Source of the DNA: Anaerolineales bacterium
GTDB lineage: Bacteria > Chloroflexota > Anaerolineae > Anaerolineales > Villigracilaceae
Direction of reading: 5' to 3'
Assembly (NCBI GenBank): GCA_016928525.1
Contig: JAFGKO010000018.1
Coordinates: 1 to 8,454, forward strand
Length of the DNA: 8,454 bases
Positions within the stretch are counted from its first letter, which is position 1. Each line of letters begins with the position of its first letter. The notes beneath the pieces were generated by a model, which was given only the letters and a program-made list of their open reading frames with translations, was not told where the DNA came from and ran no database searches. The position numbers and the translations under genes were made by a program. Shown one piece after another: positions 1-5,326 of the stretch.

Positions 1-1098
1 GTGGCCATGTCGCTAGGCATGGGCTGGTGGACGCTGGTGCGCGGCGCGGACTTGCTGGAACGCACCGACAATGCGCGCCGCTCGATCTCTGACCGCTACG
101 TGCAGCGTGGCGCTCTGGTCGACCGCGAGAATACGCCCATCAATGTGACGGAAGGCGAAACCGGGAACCTGACCCGCCTCTACCTGTATCCGGAGCTGGG
201 GCCAATTGTTGGTTACACGCATCCCGTCTTCGGGCAAGCCGGGCTGGAAGCCTCGCTCGATAACTACCTGCGTGGGCTGCAGGGCAACCCCGCCAGCCTG
301 GTCTGGTGGGACCGACTGCTATACGGCACGCCGCCGCCCGGCCTGGACGTCCGCCTTAGCATCGACCTGAGCCTGCAAGCCGAAGCTGACAGCCTGCTGG
401 GTGACCTCAAGGGCGCTATCGTGCTGTTGAACGCCAATACCGGCGAGGTGCTGGTGATGGCCTCGCACCCCGGTTACGATCCCAACCTGCTGGATGAACA
501 AGGGGTCGCGTTTTCGAATGACCGGAACGCCCCGTTGCTCAACCGCGCAACGCACGGGCACTACCCTTCCGAAAGCGCGCTGGAACCCTTCGCGCAGGCG
601 CTCTTCGGGGCATCCACATCGCTTGGGAAAACTAAGCAGAATCAACTCAATGAAGCCCTGGGGTTCTACAGCGAACCGCAACTGCGTATGCCAGTGGGCA
701 TGGCAAGCACGTCTGAAGATGATTTGCGCGTCAGCCCGCTGCAAATGGCGCTGGCAACGGCGGCCTTGAGCAACAATGGCGTCCGCCCGGCCTCACGTAT
801 CGCCCTGGCGGTGAATACGCCCCAACAAGGTTGGGTGATCTTGCCTGCGCTGGATAAACCAGTCGAAGCCCTGCCTGCGCCCTTCGCCCGCGAGACCGCC
901 CAAGCGCTGGCTGGAGAAAACCCCTATTGGAGTTTCACCAGCGCCACAGGCAAAACACCCCAGACCTGGTACCTGGCCGGCACCTTGCCCGACTGGAGCG
1001 GGACGCCACTGGCCCTGGTTGTATTGCTGGAGGAAGATAACCCGAAGTTGGCAGAAGAGATTGGGGGAGAGTTGCTCAATATGGCTTTGCAGCCATAA
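1..1098 (+). CDS. Class B penicillin-binding protein-like (PbpA type), degenerate transpeptidase, 5' partial
   Basis: The protein resembles actinobacterial and Chloroflexota PbpA-type class B PBPs, which cross-link peptidoglycan at the outer face of the membrane. Family landmarks in order are RYVQRGALVDR (about 32-42), the dimerisation-like stretch GYTHPVFGQAGLE (71-83), GAIVLLNANTGEVLVMASHPGYDPN (138-162) and SPLQMALATAALSNNG (245-260). The catalytic motifs are damaged. Where the family has PPGSTFK this protein has YPSESALE (188-195), so the Ser192 equivalent remains but the SxxK lysine is Glu195. No SxN motif is visible. The KTG region reads ATG (315-317). The segment between the first motif and SPLQMA is about 50 residues, shorter than usual. 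I infer a non-catalytic PBP homologue. The reading frame is open from base 1 (GTG) without a visible membrane anchor or ribosome site, so the true start probably lies upstream. The TAA stop is at 1096-1098. Confidence 0.85.
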   Translation: MAMSLGMGWWTLVRGADLLERTDNARRSISDRYVQRGALVDRENTPINVTEGETGNLTRLYLYPELGPIVGYTHPVFGQAGLEASLDNYLRGLQGNPASLVWWDRLLYGTPPPGLDVRLSIDLSLQAEADSLLGDLKGAIVLLNANTGEVLVMASHPGYDPNLLDEQGVAFSNDRNAPLLNRATHGHYPSESALEPFAQALFGASTSLGKTKQNQLNEALGFYSEPQLRMPVGMASTSEDDLRVSPLQMALATAALSNNGVRPASRIALAVNTPQQGWVILPALDKPVEALPAPFARETAQALAGENPYWSFTSATGKTPQTWYLAGTLPDWSGTPLALVVLLEEDNPKLAEEIGGELLNMALQP

Positions 1099-1247
1099 AT
1101 AGACATCGTCGGAATTAACCGCCAAGTCACAAAGCCTGTACCGAGCCTGTCGAAGTAAACGCCAAGGAGTTGTTAAAATCGCCAAGAGCAAAGTCATTGG
1201 CGAAAGTACGCTTCCTTTATGGATTTTGACAAATCAGTTAGGTAGAA
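1099..1247. repeat. Intergenic stretch with three CGCCAAG direct copies and one inverted copy
   Basis: No gene is visible here. CGCCAAG occurs at 1120-1126, 1160-1166 and 1180-1186, and the inverse TTGGCG is at 1197-1202. Between the first two copies lies GAGCCTGTCGAAG (1143-1155), a motif of a kind often seen dispersed in environmental bacterial genomes. The stretch looks like decayed dispersed intergenic repeats. No function can be assigned. Confidence 0.45.
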
Positions 1248-1302
1248 CGTCCCGAAGGTTTACTTTGCGCAACGAGGTCGATTGCATCTAACCTTCGGGA
1301 CG
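1248..1302. repeat. Palindromic element with 13-base perfect arms
   Basis: CGTCCCGAAGGTT at 1248-1260 is the exact inverse complement of AACCTTCGGGACG at 1290-1302, separated by 29 bases. The same core, GTCCCGAAGG, recurs near 3799-3808, which suggests a dispersed element. As RNA it would form a long hairpin in the 3' region shared by the converging PBP-like and SH3 genes. Confidence 0.6.
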
Positions 1303-1317
1303 GTAATTACCGTTTTT
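1300..1317 (+). terminator. Possible weak terminator hairpin
   Basis: ACGGTAATTACCGT (1300-1313) is a perfect palindrome that folds into a 5-base-pair stem with an AATT loop, followed directly by TTTT. It lies downstream of the PBP-like gene and overlaps the right arm of the larger inverted repeat. The stem is short and about 200 bases from the stop codon, so the call is tentative. Confidence 0.3.
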
Positions 1318-1369
1318 GAACATCAAAATTCATAAGAGGGCCTTCCTCCGCTCAGGGAGTAATGCTCGA

Positions 1370-2125
1370 TCACTCACACTTTGATTTTTCCCCTTCCCAA
1401 TCATAGAGAATATCTACCGTTCTGCCCTCCGAGAGATTGATCACTTGGATCGCTTCATCTTCGGGGTTTTCCAGATCGTAGACCTGGTACTCTCCAACCC
1501 CGAAACGCTCTTCGTTGTAGGGATCATCGTACTTCGAGAGCAGTTCGATTTCCCCAGGATAGACCACCAGCGTATGTTTGGTGCAATTGCGGATGTAAGC
1601 TGGGGAGGCGGGTTCAACCGCCACAAAGGGCAAAGTGCTTACATCGCCCTGTACAACCGAATAGTCCGTTTCAGTCGTGACCCAGCCGCGCACTCCGGGC
1701 TGCCCAGGCAGTTCGATCAATACCCAGCGACTGATCCGGTCGCGCCCGACCGCGACGGCGGTTTCGCCATCGTACAGCACGCCGACGTAATTGTAGTCAA
1801 CGCTTGGGCCGCGGCGGACGTGGAGGTTGCCGTTCGCCACCGTAAACGTGACCTGCCTGGGAGTCGGCGGGGAGGCCGGGGCGCCAGTCGACGTGGAGGT
1901 AGCGGATTGAGCTTCTGAAACGGAGGCAGGCCGGGTGGCCGTTGGAAGCGCGGTCTGGGTCAGGTCTTGAGAGCGGGGCGTCCAGGTTGGGACATCTCCC
2001 GGCGTGGAGGTACTTTGCAGCACTTCTGCCTGAGGGGTATCTGGTAACGCGCAACTCTGCAGTCCAAGCGTTACAAGGAAAAACAAGGTCAAAAGGATGT
2101 GAACTTTGAGTTTTACAATTATCAT
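1370..2125 (-). CDS. SH3-domain lipoprotein
   Basis: Predicted secreted lipoprotein of about 251 residues. The N-terminus (MIIVKLKVHILLTLFFLVTL) is a short basic plus hydrophobic signal, followed by LQSC, a lipobox with Cys25 as the expected lipidated residue. A Ser/Thr/Pro-rich linker (about 26-91) leads to a bacterial SH3 (SH3b/SH3_3) domain at about 92-160, with hallmark NLHVRRGPSVDYNYVGVL and a closing RGWV. SH3b domains often bind cell-wall peptides or other surface ligands. The final ~90 residues (from about 171) are unrecognised and hold two cysteines (181 and 250) that could pair outside the cell. I chose the ATG at 2123-2125; an in-frame GTG at 2150-2152 would add nine residues. Neither start has a clear ribosome site. 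The gene converges with the PBP-like gene. Substrate and role are unknown. Confidence 0.8.
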   Translation of the reverse strand: MIIVKLKVHILLTLFFLVTLGLQSCALPDTPQAEVLQSTSTPGDVPTWTPRSQDLTQTALPTATRPASVSEAQSATSTSTGAPASPPTPRQVTFTVANGNLHVRRGPSVDYNYVGVLYDGETAVAVGRDRISRWVLIELPGQPGVRGWVTTETDYSVVQGDVSTLPFVAVEPASPAYIRNCTKHTLVVYPGEIELLSKYDDPYNEERFGVGEYQVYDLENPEDEAIQVINLSEGRTVDILYDWEGEKSKCE

Positions 2126-2168
2126 TCGCTTTAGGAAAATTCGGTAATGCACGGATTTGCTGTCTTTG

Positions 2169-2189
2169 CCCCGCCGAAGTGCGGCGGGG
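2169..2189. repeat. GC-rich perfect hairpin upstream of the SH3 lipoprotein gene
   Basis: CCCCGCCG (2169-2176) and CGGCGGGG (2182-2189) form an 8-base-pair, nearly all G/C stem around AAGTG. It lies about 45 bases upstream of the chosen start of the SH3 gene, so it would sit in or just before that gene's leader. It has no T-tract and is more likely a dispersed repeat than a terminator. Confidence 0.45.
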
Positions 2190-2270
2190 TTGCGAGGAGG
2201 CTATAGGCAGCCGCGGAAATCTTCTGTTCGATATACCGGTTTCGCAGAGTAATTTTTCCTGCCCAAACGG

Positions 2271-2362
2271 GGATTGCTTCGTCGCACACCTGCCGCCTGC
2301 CCCGCACGGACCTACCGCGCGGGGTGCGCGAGCGGCGCCAGGGCAGAATGCCCTTCGCAATG
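2271..2362. repeat. Nested palindromic intergenic element
   Basis: ATTGC (2273-2277) pairs with GCAAT (2357-2361), enclosing CCCCGC (2300-2305)/GCGGGG (2319-2324) and the small hairpin GGGCA-GAA-TGCCC (2341-2353). Its left end, GGATTGCTTCGTCGC, resembles the ATTGC-to-GCAATG repeat at 4203-4233. The 2190-2400 stretch shows no convincing gene on either strand. Confidence 0.4.
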
Positions 2363-2400
2363 GCATGAAGGATGTGTTCCTTGAAGAGAACCTACATGAG

Positions 2401-2426
2401 AACAGCCAGGCGACTGCCTGGCTGTT
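2401..2426 (-). terminator. Hairpin terminator candidate after the ferredoxin gene
   Basis: AACAGCCAGGC (2401-2411) and GCCTGGCTGTT (2416-2426) form a perfect 11-base-pair stem with a 4-base loop, starting 12 bases past the ferredoxin stop. On the minus strand the stem is followed by TTCTC rather than a clean T run, so it may be an imperfect intrinsic terminator or an mRNA 3'-end stabiliser. Confidence 0.6.
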
Positions 2427-2438
2427 GATTGACTTGGC

Positions 2439-2852
2439 CTACATGCCGTCGTCGCTGTCTTTGGCCGAGTAACCCGGGCCGCTCGTAAAGTAGTCGTAAT
2501 TTGGCTTGATATCCGCAGTCAGGTCAACCACTTCCCCGGCTTCCAATTGCTTGACGGTATCGAGCACAACTTGTTTACCGTGGTGGTTGGTGCCTTCGTA
2601 GTGGCCTGACAGACCGACTTTGCTGATGTATTCTCCGCCTTTGGCCGTGTAAGCCGCCGGCACTTCATCTTCAGGGAAGATGGCGGCATACGGGCATTCA
2701 GGCACGCAAGCGCCACAGTCAATGCAGGTATCGGGGTCGATGTAGATCCAGGGCCACTCGTTCACCGGCTGGCCGGGGACCATGCATTCAACCGGACAAA
2801 CCTCGATACAACCGCGATCCCGAATACATAGACTGGTAATAATATGGGTCAT
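2439..2852 (-). CDS. Ferredoxin, two iron-sulfur clusters (Azotobacter FdI-like)
   Basis: Small (137 aa) cytoplasmic electron carrier. The first cluster region is MTHIITSLC...CIEVCPVEC with Cys9, Cys15, Cys19 and Cys23. The second is the classical CxxCxxCxxxCP at Cys43, 46, 49 and 53, followed by AAIFPEDEVP, all as in the Azotobacter ferredoxin I group of seven-iron ferredoxins. The first motif is two residues shorter than in FdI (C-x5-C) and lacks FdI's Cys11 equivalent, which fits a 3Fe-4S site but does not prove it. About 70 residues follow the core, ending in a Tyr/Gly/Asp-rich tail (PNYDYFTSGPGY). The ATG at 2850-2852 is chosen because CGGAGG precedes it with 6-7 bases spacing and a promoter lies just upstream. 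A longer in-frame start at 2945 would begin upstream of that promoter. The redox partner is unknown. Confidence 0.9.
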   Translation of the reverse strand: MTHIITSLCIRDRGCIEVCPVECMVPGQPVNEWPWIYIDPDTCIDCGACVPECPYAAIFPEDEVPAAYTAKGGEYISKVGLSGHYEGTNHHGKQVVLDTVKQLEAGEVVDLTADIKPNYDYFTSGPGYSAKDSDDGM

Positions 2853-2901
2853 TTGTATCCTCCGTTTTGGAATAGATGGTTGAAGTCTAGCTACTGCAAC
2901 T

Positions 2902-2930
2902 ATTCTACCGCATTTTTGAATGAATGTCTT
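2902..2930 (-). promoter_or_regulatory. Candidate sigma-70 promoter for the ferredoxin gene
   Basis: On the minus strand AAGACA (2925-2930), 17 bases, then TAGAAT (2902-2907) gives 4/6 and 5/6 matches to the -35 and -10 consensus. Transcription would begin near 2895, about 43 bases before the chosen ATG, which supports the short start. Confidence 0.4.
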
Positions 2931-2941
2931 TAGCGATACGT

Positions 2942-2992
2942 GCACGGCTCATTGCTCCGTGCGGGAGATCCTTCGCTACGCTCAGGATGACA
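2942..2992. repeat. Short palindromic repeats, ending in ATGACA
   Basis: GCACGG (2942-2947)/CCGTGC (2957-2962) is one hairpin. ATCCT (2968-2972)/AGGAT (2984-2988) is a second, around TCGCTACGCTC. The second ends in GGATGACA. Its CGCTACGCTC core and ATGACA end recur in the repeat at 4203-4236, and a related CCGCTCAGG core is found at 1348-1355 and 4792-4800, marking a dispersed repeat family. Confidence 0.5.
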
Positions 2993-3037
2993 TAATTCTT
3001 ATGCCCTTGGATTTGGACACTCTTTGTAAAGACGACC

Positions 3038-3058
3038 AATTATATGAGAATTATATGA
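3038..3058. repeat. Tandem direct repeat AATTATATGA upstream of sodN
   Basis: AATTATATGA occurs at 3038-3047 and again at 3049-3058 with one base between, giving an 11-base period close to one helical turn. It ends 16 bases before the sodN -35 box. This is a possible activator or metal-regulator site, or simply AT-rich promoter DNA. Confidence 0.4.
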
Positions 3059-3074
3059 TATAAATACAATAAAC

Positions 3075-3103
3075 TTGACAACCAGCCCGAACTTCACTAT
3101 GCT
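3075..3103 (+). promoter_or_regulatory. Sigma-70 promoter of sodN
   Basis: A perfect TTGACA at 3075-3080 is followed by exactly 17 bases and then TATGCT (3098-3103, 4/6). Transcription would start near 3110, giving a leader of about 40 bases that contains the inverted repeat at 3103-3125. Confidence 0.75.
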
Positions 3104-3125
3104 AGATATAGTCAAGATATATCTA
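3103..3125. promoter_or_regulatory. Candidate operator overlapping the sodN start point
   Basis: TAGATATA (3103-3110) and TATATCTA (3118-3125) are perfect inverted arms with a 7-base spacer. They overlap the end of the -10 box and the expected transcription start, the usual place for a repressor site. In Streptomyces sodN is under nickel control by the Fur-family repressor Nur. This arm sequence does not match the Nur box I know, so the binding protein is unknown. Confidence 0.45.
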
Positions 3126-3148
3126 CTAATTCAACTCAGGAGGAACCC

Positions 3149-3640
3149 ATGATCTATCAAATTCTGTCCAAACTGGATAAGAAATATCATTTCGAACAGG
3201 CGCAGGCGCATTGCGACATCCCCTGCGGCATCTACGATCCCAGCACTGCCCAGATCGCGGCTTTGACCGTGGTACGCATGATGGACTTGATGTCCGAGCT
3301 GGCAAAGGGCGAGAGCAAGAACAACGTCGATTTTCACAACAGCATGGAACGCTACATCTCCGTCAAGGAAGAGCACGCCGAAAAGGCCAAGCAGGAGATC
3401 CGCATTATCTGGGGCGATTATTTCAAGAAAGACAAGCACCCCAACGTCGATGAACTTGTGCACAAGATCATGCAGCTCGGCTCCAAAGTGCGCCAGACTG
3501 CCGACCGCGAGGCCGGCCTGGCTTTCGTGGCGGCCATCAATGAGTTCGCCGAAATCTTCTGGAAGACAAAGGATGTGAAGACCAAGAAGGCCAAGGCTCC
3601 TTACGCGCCGGCGCTCGAGATGATCTACCCCGATCTTTAG
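3149..3640 (+). CDS. sodN: Nickel-containing superoxide dismutase precursor
   Basis: Disproportionates superoxide to O2 and H2O2 using one nickel ion per subunit. The Ni-hook HCDIPCGIYDP lies at residues 21-31. In the family the mature N-terminal His, Cys2 and Cys6 bind nickel, corresponding here to His21, Cys22 and Cys26. That requires removal of the first 20 residues, ending ...QAQA, before His21. The remainder is the family's four-helix body, with conserved FHNSMERYISVKEEHAEKAK (62-81) and a C-terminus ending PALEMIYPDL. At 163 residues it has the usual precursor length. The start is firm: AGGAGG at 3138-3143 sits 5 bases before the ATG. It has its own strong promoter with a candidate operator, and the probable processing protease follows 190 bases downstream on the same strand. 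The identification is very secure. Confidence 0.97.
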   Translation: MIYQILSKLDKKYHFEQAQAHCDIPCGIYDPSTAQIAALTVVRMMDLMSELAKGESKNNVDFHNSMERYISVKEEHAEKAKQEIRIIWGDYFKKDKHPNVDELVHKIMQLGSKVRQTADREAGLAFVAAINEFAEIFWKTKDVKTKKAKAPYAPALEMIYPDL

Positions 3641-3658
3641 AGAGTGTCTGAGCAGCTT

Positions 3659-3820
3659 ACCACCAAGACACGAAGACACAAAGACAAATAGTTTTTCTTA
3701 GGCTTGAAGACTATGCCCCTTCCTGGCCTCCCTCGCCTGCGGGGGAGGTAGAAGGCATTGAAAAGCCCTCACCCTGCCCTCTACCCTAACGGGCACACGT
3801 CCCGAAGGGAGAGGGGAAGG
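3659..3820. repeat. Dispersed-repeat spacer between sodN and the maturation protease gene
   Basis: The spacer starts with ACCACCAAGACACGAAGACA (from about 3659), a low-complexity motif of a kind I recognise as common between genes in environmental bacteria. It continues with CCTCCC...GGGGGAGG (about 3728-3749), which can form a hairpin, and then pyrimidine-rich CCCTCACCCTGCCCTC followed by GGGAGAGGGGAAGG. The last purine run (about 3806-3819) may act as the ribosome site of the next gene. No gene is seen in this spacer. Confidence 0.5.
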
Positions 3821-3830
3821 TTGTTTTAGT

Positions 3831-4130
3831 ATGTTCCGTATTCACAAGGTTACCGGGGACTCGATGTCGCCCGACTTTCAGGAAGGGGATTTTGTGCTAC
3901 TGGTGACGGCTCCCTTTTTTTTGAAGCGGCTGAAAGTCGGCGACACGGTCGTCTTCGAGCACAAGCTGTATGGGACGCTGATCAAACGGATCGCAGCTTT
4001 CGAGGCCGAGACGGCGGAGGCTTACGTGGAGGGGACGCGTCCCGACAGCCTGGACAGCCGCCGGTTGGGGACGATCCGGCGCGAGAATATCAGGGGGAAG
4101 GTGATCGCGCATTTTTCGAAATCAATGTAG
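3831..4130 (+). CDS. sodX: Nickel-type superoxide dismutase maturation protease (S26 signal peptidase family)
   Basis: A 99-residue S26-family peptidase lacking a membrane anchor, matching the short SodX-type proteases encoded next to sodN. The catalytic Ser is in GDSM (Ser11), and the general-base Lys is in TLIKRIAA (Lys52). The terminal S26 signature GTRPDSLDSRRLG occupies 68-80. Its inferred job is to clip the NiSOD propeptide before the HCDIPCG hook so that the new N-terminal His can bind nickel. The function is deduced from family and position. The ATG at 3831 has no close AGGAGG; the purine run GGGGAAGG about 10 bases upstream is the only candidate ribosome site and belongs to the intergenic repeat. 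It may be co-transcribed with sodN, since no terminator is evident between them. Confidence 0.88.
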   Translation: MFRIHKVTGDSMSPDFQEGDFVLLVTAPFFLKRLKVGDTVVFEHKLYGTLIKRIAAFEAETAEAYVEGTRPDSLDSRRLGTIRRENIRGKVIAHFSKSM

Positions 4131-4173
4131 AGTTTTTTGCCGCGTTATGGCCCGGATTTGCCAATCCAGGCCA

Positions 4174-4236
4174 GCAATTGCTAATCTCCGCTTTACGGGG
4201 AGATTGCCACGCTCGCTATGCTCGCTCGCAATGACA
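4174..4236. repeat. Palindromic repeat cluster downstream of sodX
   Basis: GCAATTGC (4174-4181) is palindromic. AATCTCC (4183-4189) pairs with GGAGATT (4199-4205). ATTGC (4203-4207) pairs with GCAAT (4228-4232) around CACGCTCGCTATGCTCGCTC. The cluster ends in ATGACA, which also forms the probable -35 box of the transporter gene. Confidence 0.5.
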
Positions 4237-4259
4237 ACATTATGTTGTGCAGGTACAAT
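4231..4259 (+). promoter_or_regulatory. Sigma-70 promoter of the EamA transporter gene
   Basis: ATGACA (4231-4236, 5/6 of TTGACA), exactly 17 bases, then TACAAT (4254-4259, 5/6 of TATAAT). Transcription would start near 4266, which makes the TTG at 4292, not the GTG at 4247, the usable start codon. The -35 box is formed by the end of a dispersed repeat. Confidence 0.65.
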
Positions 4260-4291
4260 GGGGCGAAGTAGACATTTTAGAGGAGTCGCCA

Positions 4292-5269
4292 TTGAACGAG
4301 GAGCGCGCGCGCATCTTTCTGCCTTTCAGCCTGTTGATCGCTATCCTGGCGGTTTCGACGGCTTCGATCTTTATCCGTTTTGCGCAGCGGGAAGCGCCCT
4401 CGCTGGTGATCGCCGCGCTGCGGCTGACGCTGGCCAGCCTGGCGCTGACGCCCTTTGCGCTCAGCCGGCACCGGGCGGAGTTGCGCAAGCTGACGCGCGG
4501 CGAGTTGTCGCTTGGGCTGCTCTCCGGCATTTTCCTGGCGGTCCACTTTGCTACGTGGATCACGTCGCTGGAGTACACGAGCGTGGCCAGTTCGGTGGTG
4601 CTGGTGAGCACGGGGCCGCTATGGGTGGCGCTGCTTTCGCCGATCTTCTTGAAAGAGCCGCTGACGAAGCCGGTCCTGATCGGGATGGCCCTGGCGTTGC
4701 TGGGGGGGACGGTCATAGGCCTGGGCGATTCGTGTGAATTGACCCTTCCCCCTACAGGGACAATGCGATTGCTTTCGCCTGACGGCTCACTCCGCTCAGG
4801 GTCAATTTCCTGCCCGCCATTCTCGGAGTTCGTGCAGGGGGAGGCTTTCCTGGGGAATTTCCTGGCGCTGGCCGGGGCCTGGGCGGTGGCCGGTTACCTG
4901 ATGATCGGGCGCAGGCTGAGGGGCGGTATGACGCTAATCCCTTATATTTTCATCGTGTACGGGATCGCGGCGGTCGTCTTGCTGGGGTTGATGGCGGTTG
5001 CAGGACAGAGTCCGGCCGGTTTCTCGCCCAGCACTTATGTGTGGATCCTGCTGCTGGCGCTGGTGCCGCAGTTGATCGGGCATTCGACTTATAACTGGGC
5101 GCTGCGCTACCTGCCCGCGGCATTGGTCTCGATCACGACGCTGGGGGAGCCGATCGGGTCGGCGATCCTGGCTTATTTCATCCTGCGGGAAGCGCCCACG
5201 GTGTTGACGATCTTTGGCGGTGCGCTGATCCTGGGGGGGATCTATGTTTCGTCGAGGGTAGAGAGGTAA
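4292..5269 (+). CDS. EamA/DMT-family transporter with an in-frame repeat insertion
   Basis: Integral membrane protein of the drug/metabolite transporter superfamily with two EamA repeats and about ten membrane helices. It begins LPFSLLIAILAVSTASIFIRFAQ and has family landmarks APSLVIAALRL, YTSVASSVVLVSTGPLWVALL, GHSTYNWALRYLPAALVS and the late TTLGEPIGSAILAYFIL. The substrate is not predictable; relatives export amino acids or metabolites. The start is TTG at 4292, with AGAGGAG at 4279-4285 six bases upstream; the product is 325 aa. Between the two halves, after GGTVIGLGDS, lie about 35 hydrophilic residues (about 148-183) not expected in the family. Their DNA carries the 10-base inverted repeat AATTGACCCT/AGGGTCAATT (4737-4807). 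The frame stays open through it. The inter-repeat loop is a tolerant site, so the protein may still work. Confidence 0.88.
   Translation: MNEERARIFLPFSLLIAILAVSTASIFIRFAQREAPSLVIAALRLTLASLALTPFALSRHRAELRKLTRGELSLGLLSGIFLAVHFATWITSLEYTSVASSVVLVSTGPLWVALLSPIFLKEPLTKPVLIGMALALLGGTVIGLGDSCELTLPPTGTMRLLSPDGSLRSGSISCPPFSEFVQGEAFLGNFLALAGAWAVAGYLMIGRRLRGGMTLIPYIFIVYGIAAVVLLGLMAVAGQSPAGFSPSTYVWILLLALVPQLIGHSTYNWALRYLPAALVSITTLGEPIGSAILAYFILREAPTVLTIFGGALILGGIYVSSRVER
4737..4807. repeat. Palindromic element inside the transporter coding sequence
   Basis: AATTGACCCT (4737-4746) is the exact inverse complement of AGGGTCAATT (4798-4807), with 51 bases between. The right half contains CACTCCGCTCAGGG, similar to the intergenic repeats at 1346-1359 and 2974-2988. 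It is translated in frame as a Ser/Leu/Gly-rich insert and resembles in behaviour the Rickettsia palindromic elements found within genes. Confidence 0.6.
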
Positions 5270-5282
5270 GGAGTCTGACTTC

Positions 5283-5301
5283 AGCGGGATACCATCCCGC
5301 T
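5283..5301. terminator. Hairpin between convergent transporter and integrase genes
   Basis: AGCGGGAT (5283-5290), loop ACC, ATCCCGCT (5294-5301) is a perfect 8-base-pair stem in the 57-base gap between the transporter stop and the intI stop. There is no T-tract on either side, so termination strength is doubtful, but its place between convergent genes suits a two-way terminator. Confidence 0.45.
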
Positions 5302-5326
5302 CCACTGAGCTGAATTGGGGGAGGAG

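Noticed and set aside
1099..1230. CRISPR array from the repeated CGCCAAG motifs
   Set aside because: The repeated unit is only seven bases, spacings are unequal and one copy is inverted.
2179..2472. 97-residue open frame on + between the SH3 and ferredoxin genes
   Set aside because: It covers palindromic repeats and the ferredoxin terminator, and overlaps the ferredoxin 3' end; no domain is seen.
4247..4291. GTG at 4247 as the transporter start, adding 15 residues
   Set aside because: It lies between the -35 and -10 boxes, has no ribosome site, and the TTG at 4292 has AGAGGAG at good spacing.
4147..4737. 196-residue open frame on + overlapping the transporter
   Set aside because: Out-of-frame shadow in GC-rich coding DNA; its translation is Gly/Ala/Arg-rich with no recognisable domain.
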